A stretch of DNA of 64,000 bases from positions 1 to 64,000 of the forward strand of contig JAHHHZ010000022.1 in assembly GCA_019359095.1 (NCBI GenBank), given 5' to 3'. Position numbers and translations under genes: made by a program. Below, one piece after another: positions 25,569 through 35,083 of this stretch. The notes beneath the pieces are model-generated. The model was not told the DNA's origin. It searched no databases and saw nothing but the letters and a program-made list of their open reading frames with translations. The DNA comes from Pleurocapsa minor HA4230-MV1 (lineage in GTDB: Bacteria; Cyanobacteriota; Cyanobacteriia; Cyanobacteriales; Xenococcaceae). Position 1 is the stretch's first letter. Each line of letters opens with the position of its first letter.

Positions 25569-27377
25569 TTGACTTCTAGAAGACGATTTCAAGACATCCT
25601 GGTTAATATTTTCCTGCTGCTGCGTTTAGTCTGGCAAGCGACACCTCTTTATTTATTTCTCTCTTTGGTAATTCAAGGATTCCAGTCTTTGATTCCAGCT
25701 TTGATGTTGCTGATCAATAAGGCGATTATCGATTTAGTAATTGCTAACTGGGGTAATGCTAATTTTGTCTGGCGACCATTAATTGTGTTAGTGGCGCTGC
25801 GGTTTGGGGTTAGTTTTGTCCAGGCAGTATTGACTCAAACTAGTCTTTATGTGGGTCAGATTTTTAACGATCGCCTCAATCTTCATACCAAATTTGTTCT
25901 CCTGGAAAAGTCTGCTCAACTAGATCTGGGACATTTTGAATCTCCCGAGTTTTACGATACTCTAGCTCGCGCTCAAGATAGCGGTAGTAATCATCCTGTG
26001 CGGGTAATTCAAACGCTGACAGGTTTATTTGGTCAGGGAGTTACTTTAGTTAGTTTGTTAGGTTTGCTGTTGCAGTTTAATGTAGCTATTGTCCCGCTGT
26101 TATTTTTTACGGCTTTACCTTCTTTTTGGACGAGCATTGTTTACTCTGGTAGACGGTTTTGGATGACTCGCATGGAGACGGAAAGCGGACGTGTCTCGAA
26201 CTATATTCAGCAGGTGTTAACTAATCCTGAATTTGCTAAGGAAGTACGGTTATTTAACTTAGGTCAACACTTATTAGGACAGTGGCAGGATATTCGCCTC
26301 GATTTTAACCAGAAGTCAGCAGCGATCGCCTCAGAGTATACTAAAATGCGCGGTATAGCAGGAGTGTTAGTTGATAGTGGTTTTTATCTTGCCTATATCT
26401 GGACGTTAATTAAAACGATCGCGGGTCAAATTTCGGTGGGGGACTTTACGATGTATACGGGAGCATTTAGTCAAGCACAACAAGTACTGCCTGCAATCCT
26501 GGAAAATATTGCCCGTGTCTACGAATCTAATTTATACGTTGCGCAATATTTTGATTTTCTCAACTTACAACCCCAGGTAATTAATGCCGATCGTCCTCAA
26601 TCGTTTCCTCAACCAATTAAGCAAGGGTTATCTCTGAAAAATGTCAGTTTTACCTATTCAGGTGCGAGCAAGCCTACTTTAAGTAATTTAAATCTGGAGA
26701 TTAAACCAGGAGAAAGCATTGCCCTAGTCGGTTTAAACGGTGCGGGAAAAACAACTCTGTTGAAGCTAATTACTCGATTATACGATGTTGATTCAGGTGC
26801 GATCGCGATCGACGGTATTCCCATATCAGAAATTAAACTTTCAGAGTTACATCAAAACATTGGCGTTTTAAATCAAGACTTTGCCCGTTATCAGCTAAGT
26901 GTCAAGGATAATATCGGCTTTGGTAATTTACCTCAAAGAGAAAATCAGTCTCGGATCGAGCAAGCAGCGATCGATTCAGGAGCAGATCGTGTAATCGATA
27001 CTTTAAAAGAAGGCTATCAAACCCGTCTGGGCAAAATGTTCAAAGGAGGAGTCGATCTTTCAGGGGGACAGTGGCAAAAAATCGGTATGGCAAGAGCCTT
27101 TATGAGCGATGCACCGATCTTAATTTTAGATGAGCCGACTGCTGCTCTGGATGCGATCGCTGAATATGAATTATTTGAAAAGTTTCGTACTCTAACCCAA
27201 GGCAAGATGACCTTTTTTGTCAGCCATCGTTTCTCCACAGTACAGTTAGCGGATCGAATTGTGGTTTTAGAAAATAGCCAGATTGTCGAAGTTGGCTCTC
27301 ACCCAGAATTAATGAGCCAAAATGGTCTGTATGCTGAAATGTTTTTGAAGCAGGCATCTAGCTACAATTTGTCTTAG
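25569..27377 (+). CDS. ABC exporter, fused permease and ATPase
   Basis: This 602-residue ABC half-transporter has an N-terminal six-helix membrane domain (about residues 10-330). The ATPase domain shows Walker A VGLNGAGKTTL, Q-loop LNQDFARYQLS, signature VDLSGGQWQKIGMARAFM, Walker B LILDEPTAALDA and the switch His in FFVSHRFS. It probably works as a homodimer exporting lipids, peptides or other small molecules. The closest named types are multidrug/lipid MsbA-like exporters, but the substrate is unknown. The start is TTG at 25569. No partner genes adjoin it; holA converges downstream. Confidence 0.88.
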   Translation: MTSRRRFQDILVNIFLLLRLVWQATPLYLFLSLVIQGFQSLIPALMLLINKAIIDLVIANWGNANFVWRPLIVLVALRFGVSFVQAVLTQTSLYVGQIFNDRLNLHTKFVLLEKSAQLDLGHFESPEFYDTLARAQDSGSNHPVRVIQTLTGLFGQGVTLVSLLGLLLQFNVAIVPLLFFTALPSFWTSIVYSGRRFWMTRMETESGRVSNYIQQVLTNPEFAKEVRLFNLGQHLLGQWQDIRLDFNQKSAAIASEYTKMRGIAGVLVDSGFYLAYIWTLIKTIAGQISVGDFTMYTGAFSQAQQVLPAILENIARVYESNLYVAQYFDFLNLQPQVINADRPQSFPQPIKQGLSLKNVSFTYSGASKPTLSNLNLEIKPGESIALVGLNGAGKTTLLKLITRLYDVDSGAIAIDGIPISEIKLSELHQNIGVLNQDFARYQLSVKDNIGFGNLPQRENQSRIEQAAIDSGADRVIDTLKEGYQTRLGKMFKGGVDLSGGQWQKIGMARAFMSDAPILILDEPTAALDAIAEYELFEKFRTLTQGKMTFFVSHRFSTVQLADRIVVLENSQIVEVGSHPELMSQNGLYAEMFLKQASSYNLS

Positions 27378-27417
27378 ATTTAGATCTACGTATTGATAGC
27401 TAAAAGCTAATTCACAT

Positions 27418-28398
27418 TCAACGTATTAGACATAGCTCAATTATTTTAGTCTGCAAAACCGTCAAGGCTACTCCTCCAGACTTCAGGCTATATTCCAATT
27501 CTAATAAGATCGGCAAAGTAGCTAAAAGCCGTTGAGAATTGGTATTTTTTAGCTCTTGATTAATAAAATAAAGACGCTGAGGATTATTAATTCCTGCTGC
27601 GGTGGCGATCGCTTTGTCATCTCTCCTGACTGACTGCTGCATCAGTTTTATGATTGTCCAGGTACGAAACTGTCCTACTAAAGTGGCAACAATTTTTAAC
27701 GCAGGTTCATTGCGGTTGATTAAATCAGTAACTAACCCTAAAGCTTCATCGGTTTTGCCATCCCTAATCGCTGCTGCTAGCTGAAGACTATTTTGCGTGT
27801 TACATAGTACCAATTGAGCCACAGCTTTTTGATCTAGAGGCTGCTGATTATCTCCCCAATAGATCTTTAATTTTTCTAATTCATTCCATAGCTGACGAGT
27901 ATTATTCCCCACAGATTCCGTTAGCAGTTCAATCGCTCCTGGTGTTAACTTCAGCTTCTTTGCCTGGGCGACTTGCCTCACTTGAGCAGCAATTAAATCA
28001 GTTTTCCAGGGCGGAATCAGGCTAAAGTCCTTAACTACGGCATACTTGTTTAAAAGCTTAGTTGTATTTAATCTACCGTCGGGTTTTTTACTCGTAGTCA
28101 ATAAAAGATGAGAACTCTGGGGAATTACCTTCAAAGTACGCTCTAATTCATTTAGAATATCGGCATTAGGTTTTTGTTGACATAGATTGGTGTCCACTAA
28201 CCAGACTAGGCGATCGCCTAGACCAAATACAGGAGTCATTACCTGATTTAACCCCTCGATCGTCATTTCAGGGCGATCGCCTGGTAACTGATGATAATTA
28301 AACTGTAGCCAGTTGGGATCTAATACTTCATGTTGTAACTTTTCTACGGCTTGGGCGATCGCAAAATCATCCTCACCCCAGTATAAATATACGGGCAT
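27418..28398 (-). CDS. holA: DNA polymerase III delta subunit
   Basis: HolA is the subunit of the clamp loader that opens the beta sliding clamp. The 326-residue protein begins with YLYWGEDDFAIAQAVEKLQ, typical of HolA (the degenerate P-loop region). It continues with LVWLVDTNLC, LLTTSKKPDGRLNTTKLLNK, LTESVGNNTRQLWNELEKL and the C-terminal collar domain (LVGQFRTWTIIKLMQQ, LEYSLKSGGVALTVLQ). The length is normal. It converges with the ABC exporter 40 bp away. The assignment is good although HolA proteins diverge widely. Confidence 0.88.
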   Translation of the reverse strand: MPVYLYWGEDDFAIAQAVEKLQHEVLDPNWLQFNYHQLPGDRPEMTIEGLNQVMTPVFGLGDRLVWLVDTNLCQQKPNADILNELERTLKVIPQSSHLLLTTSKKPDGRLNTTKLLNKYAVVKDFSLIPPWKTDLIAAQVRQVAQAKKLKLTPGAIELLTESVGNNTRQLWNELEKLKIYWGDNQQPLDQKAVAQLVLCNTQNSLQLAAAIRDGKTDEALGLVTDLINRNEPALKIVATLVGQFRTWTIIKLMQQSVRRDDKAIATAAGINNPQRLYFINQELKNTNSQRLLATLPILLELEYSLKSGGVALTVLQTKIIELCLIR

Positions 28399-28520
28399 AA
28401 TTTCTGGTTACTGAATACTAAAGAACGCCAAATTATTGTTGATTATAAATTCAAAATAAAAATCACTCCATCGGTATTGGTATTTGATTTAAGATCTAAA
28501 TAATAAATTGGCACATGTAA

Positions 28521-29549
28521 GTGTTTCAGCTGAAGATGACGACAAAAGAAAAATCCTTCAAACCAGGAAGCATCTTGGTGGTTGAAGATCGCCCCCAGAA
28601 TATCGAATTGCTGACGGTCATTTTAAATCTTCAAGGATATAAAGTAGAACAGGCCAATCAAGGAAGTTTAGCGATCAGATCGGCTATGGCTCGACCTCCA
28701 GACATTATCTTACTAGATATTAGTCAGCCAGAAATGGATAGTTTTGCAGTTTGCCGTCATCTCAAAGCCGATCCTCATACCCAAGATATCCCCATTATTT
28801 TTATTAGTGCTGCCAACGAAGCCGAGCCTAAGATTAAAGCTTTCGAGTCTGGTGCTAGCGATTACATTACTAAACCGTTTCAGATTGAAGAAGTAATTGC
28901 GCGGATTAACAATCAACTACAAATAAGCCGTTTAAAAATCGAATTAAAAGCCAAAAACGCCCATTTAGAACGAGAACTTTTAAAGCGCCAATTAGCAGCC
29001 AAAAAACTATTAAGTCTTAATCAGCAATTAGGTAAATTAGCGGCGATCGATAGTCTTACCCAAATTGCTAACCGTCGTATATTTGATGAATTTCTGACGA
29101 GAGAATGGCAAAGAGGGCAAAGAGAACAGCGTTATCTATCTTTAATTCTTTGTGATATTGATTACTTTAAACTTTATAACGATAACCTAGGACATCACTC
29201 AGGAGACTTGTGCTTAAGACGAGTTGCTCAAGCAATAACCAAAGCCGTTAAGCGACCTGCCGATCTCGTAGCGCGCTATGGTGGAGAAGAATTTGCGATT
29301 ATTTTGCCACAAACCTCGGCTCAAAATGCTTTACGGGTGGCAGAAACAATTCGACTCAAGGTTAAGCAGCTTTATTTACCTCATCCCGAATCAACAGTAA
29401 GTAATTACGTTTCTATCAGTTTGGGTGTGACCTGTTTAATCCCCCAGCCAAGATATACTAAAAAGCAACTATTAGTTACGGCGGATAAGGCTCTTTATCA
29501 AGCAAAAAAACAGGGTCGCGATCGCTCGATCTTAATTACTGATTACTAA
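28521..29549 (+). CDS. response regulator with GGDEF diguanylate cyclase domain
   Basis: A receiver domain occupies about residues 18-135, with the acidic pair E22-D23, phospho-acceptor D66 (IILLDIS) and Lys in YITKPFQ. A coiled linker follows (KIELKAKNAHLERELLKRQL), then a GGDEF domain with the active-site loop ARYGGEEFAIILP near residue 260, so cyclic di-GMP synthesis is expected. No RxxD inhibitory site is seen just before GGEEF. The start is GTG at 28521 or ATG at 28536; both leave the receiver intact. No histidine kinase is nearby. Confidence 0.92.
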   Translation: MFQLKMTTKEKSFKPGSILVVEDRPQNIELLTVILNLQGYKVEQANQGSLAIRSAMARPPDIILLDISQPEMDSFAVCRHLKADPHTQDIPIIFISAANEAEPKIKAFESGASDYITKPFQIEEVIARINNQLQISRLKIELKAKNAHLERELLKRQLAAKKLLSLNQQLGKLAAIDSLTQIANRRIFDEFLTREWQRGQREQRYLSLILCDIDYFKLYNDNLGHHSGDLCLRRVAQAITKAVKRPADLVARYGGEEFAIILPQTSAQNALRVAETIRLKVKQLYLPHPESTVSNYVSISLGVTCLIPQPRYTKKQLLVTADKALYQAKKQGRDRSILITDY

Positions 29550-29892
29550 TTACTGATTACTGACGTTGTCCTTTAGGATAAGCTTCGCAAATGCGACACG
29601 AAGTTAGTCCTTTAGGGCTTTAGCATACACCTTCGGATATACCCTTGTGGTATTGGTGATCAAAATTATTTAAGCCCAAATGCTTGTGATTATTAGGTTC
29701 TAGGCAAATATCCACAGTAAAATAGCTCTCAAACTAACTAATAAATTGCTTTACTCAACTGATTTAGAAAAATGTAGGATATGCTGGGGAAAAAATAGCG
29801 GGAAAGCATGAGTTTTAAACCTAAAATTCAGCTAGTTCGCGGATTTAATCCCTAACCTATTTTTATTAGACAGAGCCTCGTAGGTACTTTGA
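29550..29892. other. intergenic region with a palindromic element
   Basis: The segment begins with TTACTGA/ATTACTA-type short repeats, then the dispersed palindromic element at about 29566-29655. After it come about 200 bp of AT-rich sequence leading to the SpkB-like kinase gene. No ORF or RNA gene is recognised. Confidence 0.5.
29566..29655. repeat. compound palindromic element
   Basis: It contains TCCTTTAGGATAAGCTTCGC, then ATGCGACACGAAG, a second TCCTTTAGGG, and CACCTTCGGATATACCC, all pieces shared with the copies at 10119 and 34772. Confidence 0.65.
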
Positions 29893-31461
29893 ATGAGCTA
29901 TTGCCTAAATCCATCCTGTCCTAAACCGATCAATAACCCCAAGTCCAAACTATGTGAAGCTTGTGGTGCCAAACTCCTGTTGCATGGTCGTTACCATTTA
30001 TTAAAAGGTCTGGGCAAAGGTGGTTTTGGGGCTACTTTTTTGGCAGCCGATCTCTCTCTTCCAGGCAAGCCTTTATGCGTAATCAAGCAATTACGACCTA
30101 ATACCGATAATCCTAATTTTTTGTCCATGGCACGGGAATTGTTTGAGCGTGAAGCCAAAACTCTCGGTATGGTGGGGAATCATCCTCAAATACCCAGACT
30201 ACTAGATTATTTTGAAGACCGTCAGCAATTTTATCTAATTCAAGAATTTGTCAAGGGTAATAATCTCCAGCAAGAAGTTAAGAAAAATGGAGTCTTAAAC
30301 GAAGCGCAAACCAGACAGGTACTCAAAGAAGTTGTGACTATCTTACGCGATATTCACATCCAAAAAGTGATTCATCGAGATATCAAGCCTGCAAATATTA
30401 TTCGTCGCGAAATAGACGACAGGCTAGTTTTAATCGATTTTGGCGTAGTTAAAAATCAGATCGATTCAGTGGCTGCTCATGAAACAGCCTTAACTGCTTT
30501 TGCTGTGGGTACGCCTGGATTTGCCCCCCCTGAACAATTGGCAATGCGTCCTGTATACGCTAGTGATGTTTATGCGTTAGGTGTTACCTGCATGTATTTG
30601 ATGAGTGGTAAAGCACCGAAGAACATGGAATGTGACCCGATTACTGGAGACATTAACTGGTTCAAATATGTAAATGTCAGCGATGGTTTTGCCAAAATCC
30701 TGACTAAAATGCTGGAGGTGGCGGTTAAAAGTCGCTATAAGACGGCTCAAGAAGTATTAGATGTCCTAGATTTAGAATATCATGGCGATAAACTAGCTGA
30801 AGGTATGCTGGGTCAGTCCACTATAACCGATAGTAACATTAGCACGAATAGAACTAAAATTGGTTCAACTCGTCGTGGTTCTAGTCAGTTAACCGACCGA
30901 ACTACTAATCGAGCAGGAGGCAAAAGTGCCGCTACTTCTAAATATCGTAGTGCCAGAACAGCTAAGTACAGAACTCGTGTTGGTCAGACGACTTCACTCG
31001 ATCAAGCTGCCAAAGGGCCTGCCAAACCCATAAAAATTTCAGCAGAAGAAATTTTGAGCGCTTATGATGCAGGTAGAAAAGACTTTGGCTTGAAAGATCT
31101 AAGTATGCAGGATTTACAAAAGGCTAACTTGTCTGAATCTAAGTTTTATGACTCTAAGCTAGTTAGAGTTAATTTTCAAGGGGCAGATTTAAATCGGTCT
31201 AACTTCAATAATTGCGATTTACGGCTGTCGATGTTCCGTAATGCTGATTTAAATAAGTGTGTGTTTCATTCTTCTAATTTAGAAGGAATTGACCTACGGA
31301 GCGCAAATTTAAGCGGTGCGAATTTCAAAAATACAAAGTTAAAAGGCGCAAATCTTTGTGGGACAAATCTGAGTGAAACTAACTTAACTAAAGAACAGCT
31401 AGAAGAAACGAAAACTAACTGGATGACCATCATGCCCAGCGGTAAACGTGGTTTTTGGTAA
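29893..31461 (+). CDS. spkB: SpkB-like Ser/Thr kinase with pentapeptide repeats
   Basis: This 522-residue protein has an N-terminal zinc-ribbon-like motif (C4, C9, C21, C24). A Hanks-type kinase domain follows, with the GKGGFGATFLA nucleotide loop, IKQL Lys, HRDIKPANI catalytic loop, LIDFGVVK (DFG) and TPGFAPPEQ activation segment. A Ser/Thr/Arg-rich linker (about 310-385) leads to a C-terminal block of pentapeptide repeats (about 405-510). This order is that of SpkB in Synechocystis, where the N-terminal cysteines have been linked to redox control. The symbol rests on architecture. The Arg- and Ser-rich linker is a possible autophosphorylation region. Confidence 0.85.
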   Translation: MSYCLNPSCPKPINNPKSKLCEACGAKLLLHGRYHLLKGLGKGGFGATFLAADLSLPGKPLCVIKQLRPNTDNPNFLSMARELFEREAKTLGMVGNHPQIPRLLDYFEDRQQFYLIQEFVKGNNLQQEVKKNGVLNEAQTRQVLKEVVTILRDIHIQKVIHRDIKPANIIRREIDDRLVLIDFGVVKNQIDSVAAHETALTAFAVGTPGFAPPEQLAMRPVYASDVYALGVTCMYLMSGKAPKNMECDPITGDINWFKYVNVSDGFAKILTKMLEVAVKSRYKTAQEVLDVLDLEYHGDKLAEGMLGQSTITDSNISTNRTKIGSTRRGSSQLTDRTTNRAGGKSAATSKYRSARTAKYRTRVGQTTSLDQAAKGPAKPIKISAEEILSAYDAGRKDFGLKDLSMQDLQKANLSESKFYDSKLVRVNFQGADLNRSNFNNCDLRLSMFRNADLNKCVFHSSNLEGIDLRSANLSGANFKNTKLKGANLCGTNLSETNLTKEQLEETKTNWMTIMPSGKRGFW

Positions 31462-31484
31462 CTTGCCGTAATTAGGATCATTCA

Positions 31485-32252
31485 TCAGTCTAGATCTAGG
31501 AGAAACGACAAAGGGTTGCTCATATTAGCTGCAAAACCCAGAATATTGCGATCGCGATGTTCATAGAGTAATTTTCCTCCTGCATCAAACAAAAAAGTAG
31601 CACCTCGTTGGGTTAAATAACTGGCATCAGGCACATAGGTATTCCAGTTGCTTAATACTTCACTCATATTTCTAAGTCGTAGAGTAGCTAATTCAAAAGG
31701 ACGCTGAAAACCAGAGCCACCAGCCAGTTTGAACATGGAGCCTTTAATCGCTGGTAATGGTGTATCTTCTACCACTTGCTCGTCAGCAATCAGTTGGGGT
31801 GCAGTGCGATCGCCTCGATAACCTCTAAATACTTCAGAAAGCGTCCCAGGACTACCAATACCCGCACACATCAGCATTAAATTCAGTAAAGCGCTATATT
31901 TTGCCGATAAAAAGGGAAATTTAACCGTTAATCCCTGATATAAACCTAATTGTCGATGTAACTCAGCAGTGGGATCGACGTATAAACAGTCTGGGGGAAA
32001 ACCTGTATATTGACAGAACTTGATTCCCGAATTGCGATCGCCAATACCAATTGCTTTGACACTAATTCCTGCTGCTTTAAGCTGCTGCGACTCTCTATCT
32101 AGCCACCAGGCATATTCCAGATTATCAAAATCTCCAAGCTGCGACCATAGTAAAACCAGGGTTTTACGATCATTGCTCACAAAAATTGGCTCAAGATTTC
32201 CGCTGCTTACCAGCTCTCGTTGAGTTTGCTTGAGGATAGAATAGATAGTCAT
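31485..32252 (-). CDS. AhpC/TSA-family (peroxiredoxin-like) protein
   Basis: This 255-residue protein has a thioredoxin-like fold pattern: TLVLLWSQLGDFDNLEYAWW, KAIGIGDRNSGIKFCQYTGF, then PPDCLYVDPTAELHRQLGLY. A C-terminal half with RGATFLFDAGGKLLYEHRD follows, as in AhpC/TSA-like plant and cyanobacterial proteins. The canonical peroxidatic Cys position (after LLLW) is Ser/Gln here, so classic peroxidase activity is doubtful; two cysteines (in FCQY and PDCL) remain. It lies downstream of catalase and the ankyrin gene on the same strand, separated by a 210-bp spacer. Confidence 0.72.
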   Translation of the reverse strand: MTIYSILKQTQRELVSSGNLEPIFVSNDRKTLVLLWSQLGDFDNLEYAWWLDRESQQLKAAGISVKAIGIGDRNSGIKFCQYTGFPPDCLYVDPTAELHRQLGLYQGLTVKFPFLSAKYSALLNLMLMCAGIGSPGTLSEVFRGYRGDRTAPQLIADEQVVEDTPLPAIKGSMFKLAGGSGFQRPFELATLRLRNMSEVLSNWNTYVPDASYLTQRGATFLFDAGGKLLYEHRDRNILGFAANMSNPLSFLLDLD

Positions 32253-32299
32253 TCTAAGTACGCTTAATGTGAATTACCTTCGTTCTAATTTACTAGTTT

Positions 32300-32334
32300 T
32301 TAGCTCTTAGCTCTTAGCTCTTAGCTTTTAGCTT
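32300..32334. repeat. heptamer tandem array, TTAGCTC/TTAGCTT type
   Basis: Five 7-bp units (TTAGCTC three times, TTAGCTT twice) lie between the ankyrin gene and the AhpC-like gene. The unit is the reverse complement of the GCTAAAA/GCTAAGA arrays at 2184 and 48466. Confidence 0.8.
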
Positions 32335-32462
32335 TGGAAAACTACTTATGTGAAAAGTTAGTCAGCGTATTTATTCGCTCACAAGTCGAAAACTAAGGTT
32401 TTTCTAGCGCGAGCTATCCTAAAAGCCAGTTTTAATAATTTACATTAGACGTTCTAAGTAGT

Positions 32463-32921
32463 TTACTCTAATAGTGCAGCTAACTGTGGTAGACCCTGAA
32501 ACTTAGCCTGCATATAGGCGGTATTGCCTCTAACGTCTTGTACCGTTTTGTCTGCGCCTTTTTCTAACAATAACTTGGCGATTTCGGTCTGATTAAAGGT
32601 AGCTGCATAGATCAGTGCCGTAGCTCCGTTAAAATTACGTACGTTGACATCTGCTCCATACTCTAACAATAAAGTGGCGATCGCTTTATAGCCTTTAAAG
32701 CAAACCCCCATCAAAGCCGTATTGCCAGCAGGATCTTGAGCATCTACTTCTGCCCCGCGATCGAGAAAGTATTGCGTAATATCGTACTGTTCATTGTAAC
32801 TTGCTAGTATAAGTGGCGGATAGCCTTTAGGGTCTTTAACCTCTAATATCTTGGGTTCTGCCTCAACTATCGGCTTTAATTGCGCCATTTCTCCCCAACG
32901 AATTAAGTCAAAAAAATCCAT
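32463..32921 (-). CDS. ankyrin-repeat protein next to catalase
   Basis: This 152-residue protein is built almost wholly of ankyrin repeats: four are visible (for example GYPPLILASYNEQYDITQYF, GNTALMGVCFKGYKAIATLL, GATALIYAATFNQTEIAKLL and GNTAYMQAKFQG). It has no signal peptide. It lies 88 bp downstream of the catalase gene on the same strand. Catalase-ankyrin neighbours are known, for instance katB-ankB in Pseudomonas aeruginosa, where the ankyrin protein supports full catalase activity and peroxide resistance. A similar helper role is an inference here. Confidence 0.82.
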   Translation of the reverse strand: MDFFDLIRWGEMAQLKPIVEAEPKILEVKDPKGYPPLILASYNEQYDITQYFLDRGAEVDAQDPAGNTALMGVCFKGYKAIATLLLEYGADVNVRNFNGATALIYAATFNQTEIAKLLLEKGADKTVQDVRGNTAYMQAKFQGLPQLAALLE

Positions 32922-33009
32922 ACCAACTTTTCCAAAATTCTTAATTTAGTTTTTATTGTCCAGAGAATGGCAAATGTGTCATTCCCTGGGATAACTATTT
33001 CAATTCAAC

Positions 33010-34473
33010 TTATACCGCAGTCTTTTGCTTGCTTGCTATTCCTAAAGCTACTCTTACCCCATCACCGTAGGCAGGATCTACTCGATCAAAGTGCGCTAGC
33101 TGTCGCTCAATAATTTCTGTGGGTACGCCAGCCATTGAATTAGCTATATTGCTAAACAAGCGTTGTTTTTGCCCATCATCAAACATATTAAACAGATCGC
33201 GGGGTTGAGTATATATGTCTGTCTCTTCCTCATACTCATACCGCGCAATATCGCCAGATATTTTCAGTGGTGGTTCTTCCACACTAGGATCGGCAACTGG
33301 TCCACCAAAAGAGTTTGGTTCGTAATAAGCATCGGTGTTTCGATTAACGTAATATTGCATTAGACCGTCTTTGTGGTAGTGTGCCACCTCTGATTTTGGT
33401 CGATTAATCGGCAAGGACTCATAATGTGCGCCTAAACGATAACGATGGGCATCGGCATAGGAAAAGATCCGCGCTTGAAGCATCTTATCTGGAGAAAAGC
33501 CAATACCTGGGACAACATTGGATGGCGAATAGGCAGCATTTTCAATATCTGTGAAGTAATTATCTGGATTTCGATTCAACTCTATTTCCCCCACGTCAAT
33601 CAATGGATAATCAGCATGAGGCCAAACTTTAGTTAGATCAAACGGATTGTAGGGAGTCTTTTCAGCATCTGCTTCGGGCATAATCTGAATTTTAAATTTC
33701 CATTTAGGAAACTCGCCTCTATCGATCGCACCAAACAACTCTTCTTGGTAGCTTTCTCTAGATTCACCGATGACTTTTTTCGCCTCTTCATTGGTATAAA
33801 ACTTGTGTCCCTGCTGGGTTTTAAAGTGGAACTTCACCCAATATCTTTCACCATCGTTATTCCAAAAGCTGAAGGTATGAGAGCCATAACCGTTCATATA
33901 CATAGGTGCAGTTGGCAAACCTCGGTCAGACATCAAAATTGTTACTTGATGCAGACTTTCGGGCATCAATGACCAAAAATCCCAGGCGGCAGTATTAGAT
34001 CTTAGGTTGGTTTTGGGATGTCTTTTCTGAGTTCTGATAAAGTCAGGAAATTTATAGCCATCTCTAACAAAGAACACGGGGGTATTGTTGCCCACCATAT
34101 CCCAGTTTCCTTCTTCGGTATAAAACTTGATTGAGAATCCTCTGACATCTCGTTCGGCATCCGCAGAACCATGCTCCCCAGCTACAGTGGAGAATCTGGT
34201 CAGAATAGGAGTTTGTTTACCTACTTCAGAAAATAATTTAGCGCGGGTGTACTTAGTGATGTCATGAGTAACTGTAAAAGTACCATGAGCGCCCCAACCT
34301 TTGGCATGGACTACTCGCTCTGGTATTCTCTCCCGATTTTGATGGGCTATTTTCTCAAATAGTTTATAGTCTTGAAGGACAACAGGGCCCCTTTTTCCAG
34401 CCGTAAGAGAATTGTCGTTATTGCCTACAGGCGCACCAGCAGAAGTAGTTAGTCTTGGTTTTTGCTCTGACAT
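33010..34473 (-). CDS. katA: monofunctional heme catalase
   Basis: This 487-residue small-subunit catalase decomposes hydrogen peroxide to water and oxygen. The catalytic His is in [15 protein letters not shown] (about residues 51-65). The catalytic Asn is in [15 protein letters not shown], and the heme-ligand Tyr is in [17 protein letters not shown] near residue 335. The segment [20 protein letters not shown] is intact. The length fits clade 1/3 small-subunit enzymes with NADPH binding. Many cyanobacteria have only the bifunctional KatG, so a typical catalase is notable. It heads a catalase-ankyrin group on the minus strand. Confidence 0.95.
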   Translation of the reverse strand: MSEQKPRLTTSAGAPVGNNDNSLTAGKRGPVVLQDYKLFEKIAHQNRERIPERVVHAKGWGAHGTFTVTHDITKYTRAKLFSEVGKQTPILTRFSTVAGEHGSADAERDVRGFSIKFYTEEGNWDMVGNNTPVFFVRDGYKFPDFIRTQKRHPKTNLRSNTAAWDFWSLMPESLHQVTILMSDRGLPTAPMYMNGYGSHTFSFWNNDGERYWVKFHFKTQQGHKFYTNEEAKKVIGESRESYQEELFGAIDRGEFPKWKFKIQIMPEADAEKTPYNPFDLTKVWPHADYPLIDVGEIELNRNPDNYFTDIENAAYSPSNVVPGIGFSPDKMLQARIFSYADAHRYRLGAHYESLPINRPKSEVAHYHKDGLMQYYVNRNTDAYYEPNSFGGPVADPSVEEPPLKISGDIARYEYEEETDIYTQPRDLFNMFDDGQKQRLFSNIANSMAGVPTEIIERQLAHFDRVDPAYGDGVRVALGIASKQKTAV

Positions 34474-34703
34474 AAAATTTAAATACTTGTGAATGAGTTT
34501 ACAAACATTTATTTCATCGCTTGATAAATATCATAATCGTTATGACTACGAGTTAGTTGAATATTGCGAAAATTTAAGATTTTGTTAGATGAAAGCTTAA
34601 AAATATGACCTAGAAGTTGTCGGTTTTGGCTGAAATTATATTTTGTTCTTCACCACAATCATCTAAGTAGGTGGGTGTAATTAAATTGGAAATGAGGTTA
34701 GGG

Positions 34704-34771
34704 AGTAACAAGTAACAAGTAACAAGTAACAAGTAACAAGTAACAAGTAACGAGTAACGAGTAACGAGTAA
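34704..34771. repeat. heptamer tandem array, AGTAACA/AGTAACG, nine units
   Basis: Six AGTAACA units (34704-34745) are followed by three AGTAACG units (34746-34766) and a partial one. The last variant resumes beyond the adjacent palindromic element (CGAGTAAC at 34912-34919), so the element splits the array. Confidence 0.85.
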
Positions 34772-34911
34772 TATGCGGAGCGGTATGCTAAAGCATTTGC
34801 CCTAAAGGATTCCCTTTGGTCACGAAGCTTATGCTAAAGCATTTGCCCTAAAGGATTCCCTTTGGTCACGAAGCTTATCCTTTAGGACTAGCTACGCGTC
34901 GTCCTTTAAGA
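34772..34911. mobile_element. 140-bp compound palindromic element splitting a heptamer array
   Basis: It contains two exact 46-bp tandem units (34785-34830 and 34831-34876) carrying ATGCTAAAGCAT, GCCCTAAAGGATTCCC and CACGAAGCTT. Next comes the standard TCCTTTAGGACTAGCTACGC-type core. The 7-bp sequence CGAGTAA stands on each side (34765-34771 and 34912-34918). Confidence 0.7.
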
Positions 34912-35083
34912 CGAGTAACAAATAGCTCTAAGGGTAGGGGTTTGATCAATTATTTTGCCTACCTACTTAGGAGTGCTATAGAATATGATTATGGTGAATG
35001 CAGTTTATATTCTGGCTTAAATGTTCAGTTCTTTTCAAGACAACTAATAACCATCTATAATCTCTCTCAAACTTGAAACTATC

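Larger units (their letters stand above)
34474..35083. other. 610-bp repeat-rich intergenic region
   Basis: It lies between the divergent catalase and Mqo-like genes. It holds a nine-unit AGTAACA/AGTAACG array, a 140-bp palindromic element made of two identical 46-bp units plus a tail, and AT-rich promoter-side sequence on both ends. No ORF or RNA gene is seen. Confidence 0.6.
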
